From contig JAKSZP010005276.1 of assembly GCA_022478985.1 (NCBI GenBank), forward strand, positions 124,001 through 188,000: a stretch of 64,000 nucleotides of DNA, read 5' to 3'. The stretch is from Massospora cicadina. Its lineage: Eukaryota; Entomophthoromycota; Entomophthoromycetes; Entomophthorales; Entomophthoraceae. The translations under genes and the position numbers were made by a program. The notes under the pieces are model-generated. The model searched no databases. It was given only the letters and a program-made list of their open reading frames with translations, and was not told the origin of the DNA. Below, piece by piece: positions 46,553 to 57,290 of the stretch; position 1 is the stretch's first letter; every line of letters begins with the position of its first letter.

Positions 46553-47072
46553 TGTGATACTACATGTCCCTTGATAATTTTAGGCCAGGGGACCCAAAGC
46601 TCAAGGAAATTGTTTATACCTTTATGCTTCTCTTGGTTGAGAAGTCTTATTCAGATACTTGTTTTAGAGAGGCAATTCAGATAACATATACTAATTTTTA
46701 CTTAAAAATTGATAAATAAAGAAGTTCTTTTAGCTTAGTAGCTGCAATATAAGGGAAATTGGGGAGGTGTCTTAGTAATTTAGGCAGTCCAAGCTTAGAT
46801 TATAATTCAAACAAATCAGGGTTTTTACAGAAGGCCAATTATCTTAGTCAAATAGGTTTTGCTCGCCGCATGGATCAAGTTTGAACCCCAATATTAGGTA
46901 GCTCTGAGAGATAATCTTGAAATGCATAAGTTAGAGTTGATCCACAACATTAAAAATCAATAAGTCTTGTTGGGGATCATCCCTGAAAGAAGTTTAGCTC
47001 TTTTGGTTAGATTGGGATTAATTTTCATCAGCTGAAACATCCAAATCTACAATTTGGGTAGGAATCCTGACA
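46553..47072 (-). repeat. G6 5' LTR
   Basis: This 520-bp repeat pairs with 40052-40583 and ends AATCCTGACA on the plus strand. On the minus strand, a few bases inside the element, TGGTCCTACAAAACTGG may be the primer-binding site, but it differs from that of G2, G3 and G4. Confidence 0.8.
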
Positions 47073-48019
47073 ATCATTATTGGCATGCCTAAACTGATGA
47101 TGCTAAAGATTACTTTTTAAAGGAGTCAGATAAAAGGAACCCAGAGTGATGCATGTACTTTATGGATTTTGCCATGTTTAGATGATATCAATGTGGGGAT
47201 CAACCCCAAGGATAAGGCTGGGCGCCAGGAGTCCCATAAGGTGAAGTTACAGGCCCTTCCTGACCTGAGGCATACCCTAAACCAACGTTGGGTATGGGCA
47301 AAGTATGCCCAGGTTATTACTAGTGGGGTGCCAAATGCCCAGTCCCTAACTATGGCCCAGGTGTTGAAACAAACGGTCTATATAACGAATGCAGATGTAT
47401 CAGTTCAGTTTTTCAAGGAATGGGGTTTCAAAGCCCATTCCGTTTATGAAATCACACGTTCTGGTTAAATCCAACTTCAATTAATTTTATGAGTGAAGTC
47501 AGCTTTGGCGTATTCTACCAATCTGGATGGTAGTGTGTGCCTATTGGTGGGTTGGCGCTTGGGTCCATTTATGCAAACCCCTTATTCCCCCGTTGATGTT
47601 TAAATATGTTTCCTCAACCAACAGTCCTTATTGGTCGACTTCCCAAGTAAATTTCCCTATTTTACCATTTTTTATAATGCTATTCTAAACAATCTTGTGC
47701 GCGGACCCCTTTAAGGAGGTCTCACACTACATCCACCAAATCATTTTACAAATGATCTGATAGCCCCTCATGCACCATTGGTTTACCCAGATTCCCTCTA
47801 CCCTGGGACGCTTACCATTTTCCCTTTTGGGCACCGCATCATTTTTTGTGGGGCTTTTGTTTTAATTATTACACTTTTTTATATAAGTTGTTATTGCTCC
47901 AGCCCCCTCTGCTGGGCTCTAAAAACTTTTTTTCTAATGGCTAGTTTCCATACATTAGCTTTGTGCACCAAGCACCTCCACGCTGAAAAATAGGAGAGTT
48001 ATAGACACTCTCCTTACAG
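47073..48019 (+). other. GC-richer segment with an unidentified 99-codon open frame
   Basis: The open frame 47169-47468 starts with TTG or lacks its true start, and encodes DDINVGINPKDKAGRQESHK through FKEWGFKAHSVYEITRSG. It looks like genuine protein sequence (mixed composition, no low complexity) but I do not recognise it. A second open stretch, 47778-47993, is hydrophobic. Composition resembles the LINE-derived segments more than the surrounding gypsy DNA. It could be a retroelement structural-protein relic inserted in G5. Confidence 0.3.
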
Positions 48020-48620
48020 GTTTACCTAATAAGAAGTTAAAGGCCCCTTTAGAAACAATGTCAAGCATACTGTTAAGGTCAAGAAGAGTAAAACTTTTGC
48101 AAAAGTGAAGATGTACCCTATACCAACGTTGAGTTAGTTCACGCCATCATTAGCTTCAAAAAGATTGGGGTGCAAGAGCTGCTTCGCAGAAGGAACTTGC
48201 ACTTAATATATTCCTGGACCAATACTCAGTTATTATTGTAGCTGACTAAGTTTGGCTTGTTCAAGGGAGCATTTTAAAGGATTGACACTGTGAGCTTCAT
48301 ACCCACTAATCAAACCTTACTGCTGTTCCAAGAGCATGAAAGAAGCTATTTTAAAGGAACTACAGCAACATATGGATGTAGGCTTGGTACTCCTTCTCAA
48401 GAGCCCCTACTTTTCACCCCATTGCTAGTAAGAAAAAAGGTTGGGACTCTTCTCATAGTCATGGACTACCAAAGATTAAGCTTAATGAAGATAAATATTA
48501 CCTTACTGCTTTTCAGTAATTTCTTAATGTCTTTAAAGATTGCTCTACTTCTCTGCAATGGAAATTGGAAAGTGGATATTGCAGATGGAGCTATCAACAG
48601 AAGACTAGGATAGTATTTGC
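48020..48620 (+). pseudogene. Gypsy reverse transcriptase relic (possibly G5)
   Basis: Frame 48290-48613 reads LLFTPLLVRKKVGTLLIVMD, then YQRLSLMKINITLL, the fingers of a gypsy RT (SPxLxVKKxDGxxRxxxDYRxLN in relatives). The palm and catalytic box are not found downstream. Strand and order would fit G5, whose protease ends at 40051 left of G6, but 0.9 kb of foreign-looking DNA intervenes. Confidence 0.6.
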
Positions 48621-49778
48621 TTATTACTATAAGTCAGCTTGTCAGCCTTTGCTCATTTAACTTGGCTGATTTGACTTGATGGTGTGTGGTTCTGTCAAAC
48701 ACAGATTTGCCACCAGGCGACCTTTTGAAGTGGCATAGCAATCCTCATAGAGTAAATCGTCTTCTGATGCTACCTAACGTAGCATCAATTTCTGGTTGGA
48801 ACAGCTTATCGCCATTATGTTAGTATATATTAGAGCCCTTAGATATAACTTCAGTACCTTGGCCTCAGGCACAAGCCTCAATGGAAAACATGAGCAAAAA
48901 TACCTTGATGCTACCATAACTAAGGTATCCTTTCTTATGAGTGTCCTATTTTTTAGATCCCAGACTGGTTACTGGCAATCTCTTCACTTAACACAAATAT
49001 AATTGAAATTTGATAAACTTGAGATTGTGTAGTAAAAGCTTCTTTGCTAGTAAAGTGATAATCTTTATTTCTTCTTACAGAAGATTTAGAAAACAAAAAA
49101 ATAAAAGGGAACAGGTTTGGTAATATTAAGGCTTCATGAACCTTGGAAATCTCTTCTCTATCTCTACCTTGGTAACATCAATTTTAATTAATGCAAATAT
49201 CCGCAAGCTCCATCTCATAATGAAAATCCCTAAACCAGGATGCTCAGTAGCCGCTTGTTATATTCCCGCTTCAGGGTTTGGCGCTGTAATACTACTTCTG
49301 GTTATTTTCTTTTTTCCTGATTTTTTAATATGTTGAATTTGGCTAAAACATGTACAATGATGCTGCTCTGATGCGCTATAAATCAGGTTTTTGACTGAAT
49401 TTTGATATAGCTTGATTTTCTTTTTATTAATATGAGAAGGAAGTCTTAATTAATCCATTTAGGTAACTTGGGTTGAATGGTTGTTTAGTTATTCCTTCTC
49501 ATTATCTACTTTAAAAAGTAATAATCTGTAATCAGTTAATCATAAAATTATTTTTCTTAAAGGACTTAAAGGGCTCAAGTCAATAGTCCTTGGCGGTGGC
49601 AGCATCATATTCATTAATAAAATATATTCATTGTCAGGTATCAAATAATCTCATGTGATATCATCCTGCCCACAACTGGTAAATTTCTTGGGCCGCTGAC
49701 GTCTTTAAAAGGGGGTTATCTTCCATATTTAACGTTATAATCTTGTATTTGAATATCTGGTAGTAGTTATATACTGGC
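48621..49778. other. Unassigned AT-rich DNA
   Basis: Short open frames at 48796-49002 and 49136-49336 have no recognisable motif. The latter ends in a hydrophobic stretch but has no supporting context. Nothing else is readable. Confidence 0.4.
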
Positions 49779-50182
49779 TGTTAAGAAATCTGGACTTCTT
49801 GACAGTTTTGTTTTTAGAAGTTAACTGCAAGTATTCAGTTATGTGCATTATTCATGTTGTTTGATATTAATGGATAGATGAGAGATAATAGTATGAAGAC
49901 TATTATATGTATTTGAACCTATAAACCAAGTTTATTGGTGGTACAACGCTAAACTTTGGATAATCCATGAATATTGATTATATTGAAAACTAGGTACACA
50001 TTCTCTGTCCTAGCTAAACTTAATCCAATCTCAGATTCAGAGGTTTCTGGAATTAGTTCTACCATGCTGAGTCAGCGGAGTCCACTTCAAAGGTCAAATT
50101 CTCTTCTAAATATCAATCCTTACTTTTTATCATAAAAAAGTGTCAACAATTATTGTACTACAAAAATAATAACTTAAGATGT

Positions 50183-50793
50183 CTAGAGTAATTGAGGCAG
50201 GATGACTTTGGGACGTTATTCCACACCAAGATTTTTTATAGCCATTACAGTTTTAAACATGTGCTGACCAAAAACTGCACTAGAATGGAAGCAGAAATTA
50301 CCCTGCCAGGCTAGCCACCCTTAACTAAAGATGAATTGAACTTGATATTGGATGGATTTAGGGTATGATCTGATCTTTTATTATAAGATAGGAAAGGATA
50401 TAAATAATAGTGATACAAATTAAAATTACTTTTTGTAGAAAATAGGGAAGTGCTAATGTGTGACAACAGTAAGTTAGTCATCTTTGATATAATTGATTCC
50501 CCTCAATCAGCTACATTTCACAATATTTGGAATGGTCTGATGCAAGAATAAAGAAGTGTAAATGTTGAACAACAGTTAGCCGTCAATCTCCTTTATATCT
50601 CATAACAATCAGGTAGATTCTTGCATACAAGTGAATTCTTCCTCACTTCAAAATACTGAGACATAAGCCTATGTCTGTAATGGATACCTAGTATACAATG
50701 CTACTAATCAACCTTACAGATTAATTCCTTAACAACTGTATTTTTTTTAGTACTAGATGGTTCCTTAACACCTGTATCAACCCCAGGATAGAT
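50183..50793. mobile_element. 610-bp insertion in the G7 left LTR
   Basis: The two LTR copies agree up to AATAATAACTTAAGATG and again from GATGAGACCTGATT. Between them only the left copy has about 610 bases. A GATG motif occurs at both edges. The insert has no open frame and I recognise no family. It could be a non-autonomous element, or the right copy could have suffered a deletion. Confidence 0.5.
50725..50776 (-). mobile_element. Micro-insertion 1 (T8AGTACTAGATGG) with 16-bp direct repeats
   Basis: TTCCTTAACAACTGTA (50725-50740) and TTCCTTAACACCTGTA (50761-50776) match at 15 of 16 positions and flank a 20-bp insert beginning with eight T. The same core occurs at 52531. On the minus strand the insert ends in A8, like a tiny retrotransposed fragment with a poly(A) tail and a target duplication. 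Confidence 0.6.
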
Positions 50794-51639
50794 GAGACCT
50801 GATTAAGATTTTACTACACTTGAGCCTATCTTATTTAAATTCAATTTGATATGCTTTATTATAAATTTACTAGGGAATTTATAGGGGAATTTGGCGCCCA
50901 ACTCCTTGGTTGGCGCTTCAGACATGAAATGTTAGTCGTTGTTGTTGAATTTCACTGTGAAGTCTCTTCCAATGATAATCTTCTCCATCAGGCTAAAAAT
51001 CACTCCATTGGACATACCTGAGACCTGAAAATGGAAAGAGCCAGAAAACGTGTCCCTAACAATTCCACCTAATCACAGTAAACCATCCATATTTGGCTAG
51101 CAACCTGCTTAGGTAATGGGAATATTTACCTATTTATAGCAGGTTACAAACCAACTGACTATTTCACTAGTTGCAGGTGGCATCACTCGCCTAAAAACTG
51201 CTGTTTAAATTTCCAATCAGTCAGCAATGAAAACCAACTGCTCCCAATAAGGTACACCAATAGTTATTTAACAATCAACTATTAGATGCCTCAATTTTGT
51301 CAGAAACTCTGCCTGACGAGATCTTAAGCATTCACATGGATTAATACCAACAAATCCAAACCTGATGAATTACCCAAAAATCTGCATACATTATGTAAGC
51401 CAAAATTGTATTGACCAATAATTTATTCATTCACTAGTGGGACTTATCCACTAGTGAACCATCAGATAATCTAGGGAGCTAAGAAAGGTGCGCAAAAATT
51501 CCCAAAACATCCCCTTCTTGCCTAGATTCACATCAAGAATAAGGTCAGGATAGGAGAATGACGTCTCAGGTAAGATCAAATTCTTCTTAGTTACCAGCTG
51601 AGCGCAGCATTTTCCACAATCCTCACAGCTCATGAAAAC

Positions 51640-53100
51640 ATTTGTCCTGAAGTTTACTTCCTTTCTTACTTTAATCCACCTCCTCAGGGCGTGGTCCTCA
51701 TAGATTTTAGTTGTGCCAGCCTAGTTGGTTATTTTGCGCCAATGCTAGTCCTGGAAAGCTGGTTTTCCCCTGGTCAGGGCATACAACACTTTGACATTTT
51801 CAGGATCTTGATTCAGCATCCTTGATTCCTTAATATCCCTCCTCATCCTTATCAGAAGGTTCCTACCATCAATGTTTTCTTGCAGAAGAACCAAAAATGA
51901 AACATTATAATTTCTCTTGGTATCCTTCTCTTAAGTAACGGTTTTTTGCTGTATTATTCTTGTATTTTTCTTTAAGAAGTGCTTATTTTAAAAACTATAA
52001 ATTATTTGAACCAAAATTAGAGTACAATAGAGCTTAATTTACACCAAAGTGGATAATGTTGACAATTATAAAAAGTCCAACTTTACCTCAGCTCATCCAG
52101 TCATATGTCAAAATTCTCCACCTCCCAGTTTGAGCATTTCTGGACAATCTTTCTGCTGAAGATGCTTGACTCTTCCAATTGTTGAGTTGTACTGCTCAAA
52201 AAATTATTTTAGGGTTCCCCTAAAACCTATACTCAAATCTGAGCGCATGAAGGTAGTACTTCCACTGAACTACTATAAACAGTATCCAATCTCAATGAAA
52301 CCATACTAGCTACCATCTCGAACAAATCATGGCCAATTCTACCTCTTCCATTGGTTTTCAAATTGGACTTTTACACTTTGCTAGATTTGGCTCTTTTTTC
52401 ATATAATCACATTATTTGTTGTGCCTAATGAAGAAATACTATTTAATAATTCGCTAGTTTTGTGATGGATCCAATTTGCTTCCAGAGCTCCTTTTTCAGC
52501 TTGGCCAATAATACAAACCAGTGGTGCTTTTTTTTAGTACTAGATCAAACCAGTGGTGCTTTCATTTGTATTAAACATCAGCAATTGAGAAAACTTCAAG
52601 CTCCAGTATGGTATTTAAGAAAAGGGTAACTGAGGCCCTTACTGAGGCTCTGAGCACTTTTAAAAATTAAGCATCTTAGATCAAGATGTCACAGCCTATG
52701 CTCTTTATTTTGTGGGCCAAGACTTCACAGTTTGAGCACCAAGCTTCCAGACTCTTCTGACTTCCATTGTTTATTCTGTTTTTTTTTTATTTTAAGAACC
52801 TTATAGCCTTCACCTTCAGGATACAGTTTGCTTGTTGCACAACTACCATGTCTAGGGCACTTCACATTGGTATCTTCCTCTCATGGCTCTGATCAGAGAC
52901 TTTACTGGCAACTTCCTTCCAGTATCCCTTGCTCCATGCTGGATCACATGATCAATGTCCTTGATGAATCCCATTGGTGATCACTCAAGACTAATCTTCC
53001 AGCTCCTTGCCATATTGGGATTATTTGGGGTTGTTCACTAACTGCCTCTTTTTTAGCACTAGTGGTGCCCATCCCAAATGATGAGCCGCCTCGAATCAAA
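51640..53100. other. Unassigned AT-rich interior of G7
   Basis: The region lies between the LTR and the GC-richer relic. No gypsy motif is legible. A minus-strand frame at 51451-51633 overlaps the LTR edge and has C-E-D-C-G-K-C-C, without other support. Confidence 0.4.
52514..52562 (-). mobile_element. Micro-insertion 2 (T8AGTACTAGAT) with 17-bp direct repeats
   Basis: CAAACCAGTGGTGCTTT occurs identically at 52514-52530 and 52546-52562. Between them lies TTTTTAGTACTAGAT. Counting the Ts shared with the left repeat, the core is T8AGTACTAGAT, the same as at 50741-50758. Confidence 0.7.
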
Positions 53101-53170
53101 ATTTGAAAATGGGACAAACAAGAGGATTATTCAAAATAAAAAATACTAGTATGGCACCTCAGCTAACAGC

Positions 53171-54838
53171 CTAGGAAGCCATATCAGAAGGTGAGGAAGC
53201 TTTGGGGAAACTTTTGTCCAGCGCCCGGTTTAGCTGGTTTACCATGGTGGACAGCATTGGGGTGGGAGCATCAGCAACATGGGGCATGAGGAGATATAGT
53301 TGTGGATTTTCTTCATATGAGGCCAGCGATGTCCATCGCCTTAACATATTGAGCAAGTTGATGCTCAGTGGAAGTGTTGAGAGCCAGCACTTTAGTGAAA
53401 GACTTGATGCACTGGAAGGTTTTAGAATTAGCGTGGTTAAAAGGTGAAGTTTTTTCCATGTTGATGCAAGCGCAGCTCACACCAAAAGTGAGCTCCTCAA
53501 TTTAATATTTTACATCTTCCTCAAAATCATGAGGGAAATTGTGAATAGGAATACCCTCAACCAAGGGTTCCATTGACCCATGGAGTTGCTGGTGGAGTAG
53601 GGTGTTGGCAGGAGCTGCAACGGCTTCAACTGCCATTTTATTTATATTTTTGTAACTTTGATAAGCTTTTTTAAGACAAAAATGGCGGGCGTGATTTGGG
53701 AAAATTAGCGAAATATTCTTTCAATGAAAAATCTGGTTTAATGTTAAACAACTGGTCATTTTATATCAATCCAATTAAGACACTTAAAAGAATTCAACTC
53801 AGGTAGTGGTGAACTAGCCACCAGAGTTGGCAAGTTGGCTACACCTGATAGACAATGAACTGTTGACCATGGCAGCTCAACTGTATCTGTTTCAGCCAGT
53901 GGCTCAGGTGGTATATTTCAACCAACTTTTCAAAAATTTTAAAATTTTGATTGGCTGCGGCTTTGGAAGCCACGCCAGATTTCACTGAGGTTGGGGGTGG
54001 GAGAATCAAGTCTCACTCAAAAAAATTGGGTGTGGCAACAGCTGAGCCAACGCCTGAGGGAGAAGTGGTGGAGGTGGAAGATGTAGGGCACTTGCACTTT
54101 GAGTGATCAAGATCAAAGCACAAGGGGTAAATAGCATGACCATTCTTGATTCACACCCAGAATGGGTGATCAGGGGCTGATTTGATCATTGATTGAGGAG
54201 GAATCACGAGATTGGCGTAATGATGACATGGCAGATTGTTGTAAAGGCGCACAGCCCTGCCAAATGATCTTCTCTAATCAGAACCATAAATTGAAGCACA
54301 GGGTCTGCACCATAAATGGCTAGACCTCCATGAGCTCATGGCGGAGGCGTTCAGGGGGAAAGGTGGGAGGGCAACCTGGCGAATTGGCCCACCAAATTGA
54401 CCTCATCTGGGAGCTGGGTGTGAAAATTTGAAAGGGGAATATTTTTAAAATTTAATGGCAGCTTATATGCTGCCATTTCATTGGCCTCAGAATAGAAACT
54501 GTGGCCAGATTACCCCTTAAAGGGGCAGAAAGCATGAAGCTGGCAGGTTTAAACACCACCATGGCCACTTGATGATGGCTGCGCTTGCATATGGGAAAAG
54601 GTTCCCATATTTGACCTGGAGGCTGAAATGCAAACTGCTCTGTGGGAGCACCAAAGGGCTTCAAAGCACCTCTTAGGAACTCACAAGATAGTAAGATAAG
54701 CTCTGTGGGGTCATAACGCCAAGTAGCTTTGGGAGGGCTAGTAGAGCCAGCCCAGGCGCACTTTGGCAGCAGCTGAAATACACCAGATGGCGGCGCACCA
54801 CCACCCCAAGCTGAGGCAGCTGGCGTCAATAGCATCAA
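53171..54838 (-). pseudogene. GC-richer relic coding sequence, possibly retroelement gag/ORF1
   Basis: On the minus strand 54452-54838 is open for 128 codons (LLTPAASAWGGGAPPSGVFQ to MVVFKPASFML). Further pieces in other frames read VNLVGQFARLPSHLSP, GRAVRLYNNLPCHHYANLVI and IKNGHAIYPLCFDLDHSKCK near 54085-54170. That last piece is a Cys/His-rich patch, followed by a Ser/Thr/Pro-rich tail. The last open piece is 53171-53356 (VNQLNRALDKSFPKASS). This order, structural domain then Cys/His patch, suggests a gag or LINE ORF1. No RT or endonuclease follows, and I cannot assign a family. It lies inside G7 and interrupts it. Confidence 0.35.
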
Positions 54839-55939
54839 CTTTTGTCAGATATGGCTCAATCAAGCAGCAATTTTTTGTATTTTTTTGAAAAATTCAAATT
54901 GGCTTTGATTTCAATGTCAAAGCAAAAGAGAGTCACTTACTGCCTCTTCCTTTTCTAAAGTTTTTCTCTTTAATTTAGAGTATCACGTCTAGCTAGAACT
55001 GATATTTTAATTTATATTTCAATAGTTGCATTCCCTCAAGGCTCAGCTTCTTCTCAAAGAACATGGCTTTGGGTGGGTCTAGCCCTTTCTAGTGTTTGCT
55101 CTCAAATAGATTTCACTGGGCTATTCACTCCTAGTTTCATACATTATCTCTTCTTAAGAGGCGACATAGTTGGAAACATCCCTCAAGTTGAGAATAACAA
55201 ATAAAAACAATAAAAGAATACGTTTTTGATGTTTTATTTTATTATTTCTTTCTACTATATTTTTTCCATATTTTAGCAATTTTTTATTTTATTTTTCGAA
55301 TTCTTTTTTATGGGACATGACCTGAACCTTGTTCAGAAGTCCATCTTTTCTTTTATCCTTAGAACTTGTTATAAATATAATCTGACCTGCCAGTTTTCAT
55401 AGTTTAGAGGTCTTATTTTTCTAAAACTTAACCATTTAATTTTTGTTCAGTGGTCTTTTTATTAGGACTTAACCAAAAATTGTCAGGACATGACCATCTT
55501 TAATGGTTCAGCGGTCCTCTGGGAACATTCTAATTATCTTTCTCTTTGATCCATTGCTTTAGGTATTTCACATGGGCTCTGTTCACTATTCTTCCATCTG
55601 TGAGGTTTTTAATGAAATATGCATCCATCGCCATCTTGGCAATAAAATCAAACTGACTTGTCCATAGCGCATCTAATTTTTTTCAGCTTAAAAAACCATG
55701 TGTACTGCAATAGGCTACCCTATTGCCTAAATGGTATATGTATAATGCCAGTCAGTTCTTATCTTCCATTGTCTTGCCCTTGTTTTTTAAGGTCGTATCG
55801 AATGTTTGTGATTGCATTTTTGATTAGGATATTGATATTTGGAGTAAGTACCGCTCTGCACACATCCCTGATGTTGGCTCAAATGCTGAATATAGAATCA
55901 GCGGTAGTGCAGCCTTTCTTCTTTACATTTTTTTGAATG

Positions 55940-56620
55940 TTGTTTTCCCATCGCTGTATGTTGACTGATGTTGTATGAGAATGTCAACAAACTGAGGTGG
56001 GTTCTCACGAGGAAGTTTTTCCAGTGACCAACACCTCAGCATCATTGTCAACTTTCCGTTTACTCATTCTACCAATCCATTATTTACTGGCTGGAGTGGA
56101 CTGACATGACTTCTTAGATCCCAGTTTTTTCATTCAATCTCAGGATCACATGGGATGTGAAACTTGCTCTGTTGTTACTCAACAAGACTTGCTGTAATCT
56201 GTGGCAATAGATGTCTTGATCCAGGATAAATAACGCGGTACTTGTAGTGTCCACTTTTGATAGTGCCTTTGTCTTAAACCATCTCATTAGATGATTGATT
56301 GCTATTATGATATTTGACTCCCCGTGATCATATTCAGTGGTCCCATCACATCAATGGGCACTATATGTCAGGCAAAGCATCACATCAATGGACAATATAT
56401 GTCAGGCAAATCCTGGGTGGACCAGTTAATATCTAGTAGTGATCTTGTGTATTTTATGCTACTGACACTCAACGCAGCAAACCAGATAATTAGTTACATC
56501 TTAGTTGATAAACTCCCAATTATAATAATGGCGAATGTGGTCAGTTGTCTTTCTTAGGCCTCCATGTCTGACAACCTTATGTGCAGATTGAACTATTGCT
56601 GCTCGTTCTGACAGTTTTAA
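55940..56620 (-). pseudogene. G7 integrase with internal duplication
   Basis: The minus strand carries CCVECQ (zinc finger), H-I-L-S-I-D-V-M (first catalytic Asp near 56385) and NIIIAINHLMRWFKTKALS. TFSYNISQHTAMGKQ is near 55960-56010. Between the first Asp and NIIIAINHL a 34-bp stretch is repeated in tandem (56344-56411), which shifts the frame because 34 is not a multiple of three. Several stops add to the damage. The second box and catalytic Glu are in degraded sequence near 56060-56200. Confidence 0.75.
56344..56411. repeat. 34-bp tandem duplication in G7 integrase
   Basis: CATCACATCAATGGGCACTA and its continuation (56344-56377) are repeated as CATCACATCAATGGACAATA and continuation (56378-56411), differing at a few positions. 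Confidence 0.8.
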
Positions 56621-56759
56621 AAAGCAGTTGTTTTTCATTGATCATCTTGAATACCTGTACATCTTTGGTAATGGTGTTTTTCATCTCCTTTTAAAAGTGC
56701 CTTGGATTTCTCAGCGTTTGTTCCCACATTCTCCATCAAACATCCGCTGGACTAGTTCA

Positions 56760-57290
56760 TCATCCTAATAATGTACCACTTGGACAATTAGTAACCTTGA
56801 AAACTTTCCACATTTTCATGGCAGCTCTCAGTCAAGGACAATTTTAAAGTCATAAGCTTGAATTTTCAGTGCCCATTGGGCCAGACGTCCTTTCAGTTCT
56901 TTCAGACTATGCAGCCAGCGCAGAGAGGAGTGCCTGTCACCACTTTAAGTGTGTGACATAGATATAACCTGAAACTGCTTACATACTTAAATCATTATGA
57001 GGTATTCACGATTAGTAACAGTGTAATTCCATTCTACTGCTGTTAACTTTTGGCTCATATAGGTTACCAGATTCTTTTCCCCTAAGTTCATTTACTTGAC
57101 TCAGGATGTCGCTTATCACTATTAACAAATCATTGGTTTGTACTATAAACTTTTGATCTAAATTTAGATATTTCAAAACCAGAGACTCTATAAGGTATCA
57201 GCATAACTAACTGAATGAATCTTGAGCCTCTTCATTCCATTTGAATTCCTTTATTTAGTTCCTTCAGCAAATGGAAAATGGGCTCAGCAA
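56760..57290 (-). pseudogene. G7 RNase H relic
   Basis: The minus strand reads H-S-S-L-R-W-L-H-S-L-K-E-L-K-G-R-L, then WALKIQAYDFKIV at about 56835-56945, the same end-of-RNase-H signature as in G2, G3 and G4. The upstream portion toward 57290 is broken across frames. Confidence 0.75.

Larger units (their letters stand above)
40052..47072 (-). mobile_element. G6: Ty3/gypsy element
   Basis: Direct repeats 40052-40583 and 46553-47072 enclose a 6-kb minus-strand gypsy body ordered gag, protease, RT, RNase H, integrase. It sits within G5. No convincing target duplication was found (ACAGG on the left, ATCAT on the right), so the edges may be off by a few bases or one end has decayed. Gag contains an unusual Gly-X-Y repeat. 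Confidence 0.83.
49779..51532 (-). repeat. G7 3' LTR with internal insertion
   Basis: It starts TGTTAAGAAATCTGG and aligns with 59856 onward. Shared landmarks are GTGGTACAACGCTAAAC or its variant, TCATAAAAAAGTGTCAACAA, CAGAAAACGTGT and AGCATCACTCGCC or its variant. Alignment is interrupted by about 610 bases at 50183-50793 that the right copy lacks. Confidence 0.78.

Noticed and set aside
40047..47077. Target-site duplication for G6
   Set aside because: The flanking pentamers ACAGG and ATCAT do not match.
55658..55936. 92-codon plus-strand frame rich in hydrophobic residues, membrane-protein-like
   Set aside because: It is antisense to the G7 integrase tail. The minus strand carries the recognisable gypsy sequence, so this is a shadow.
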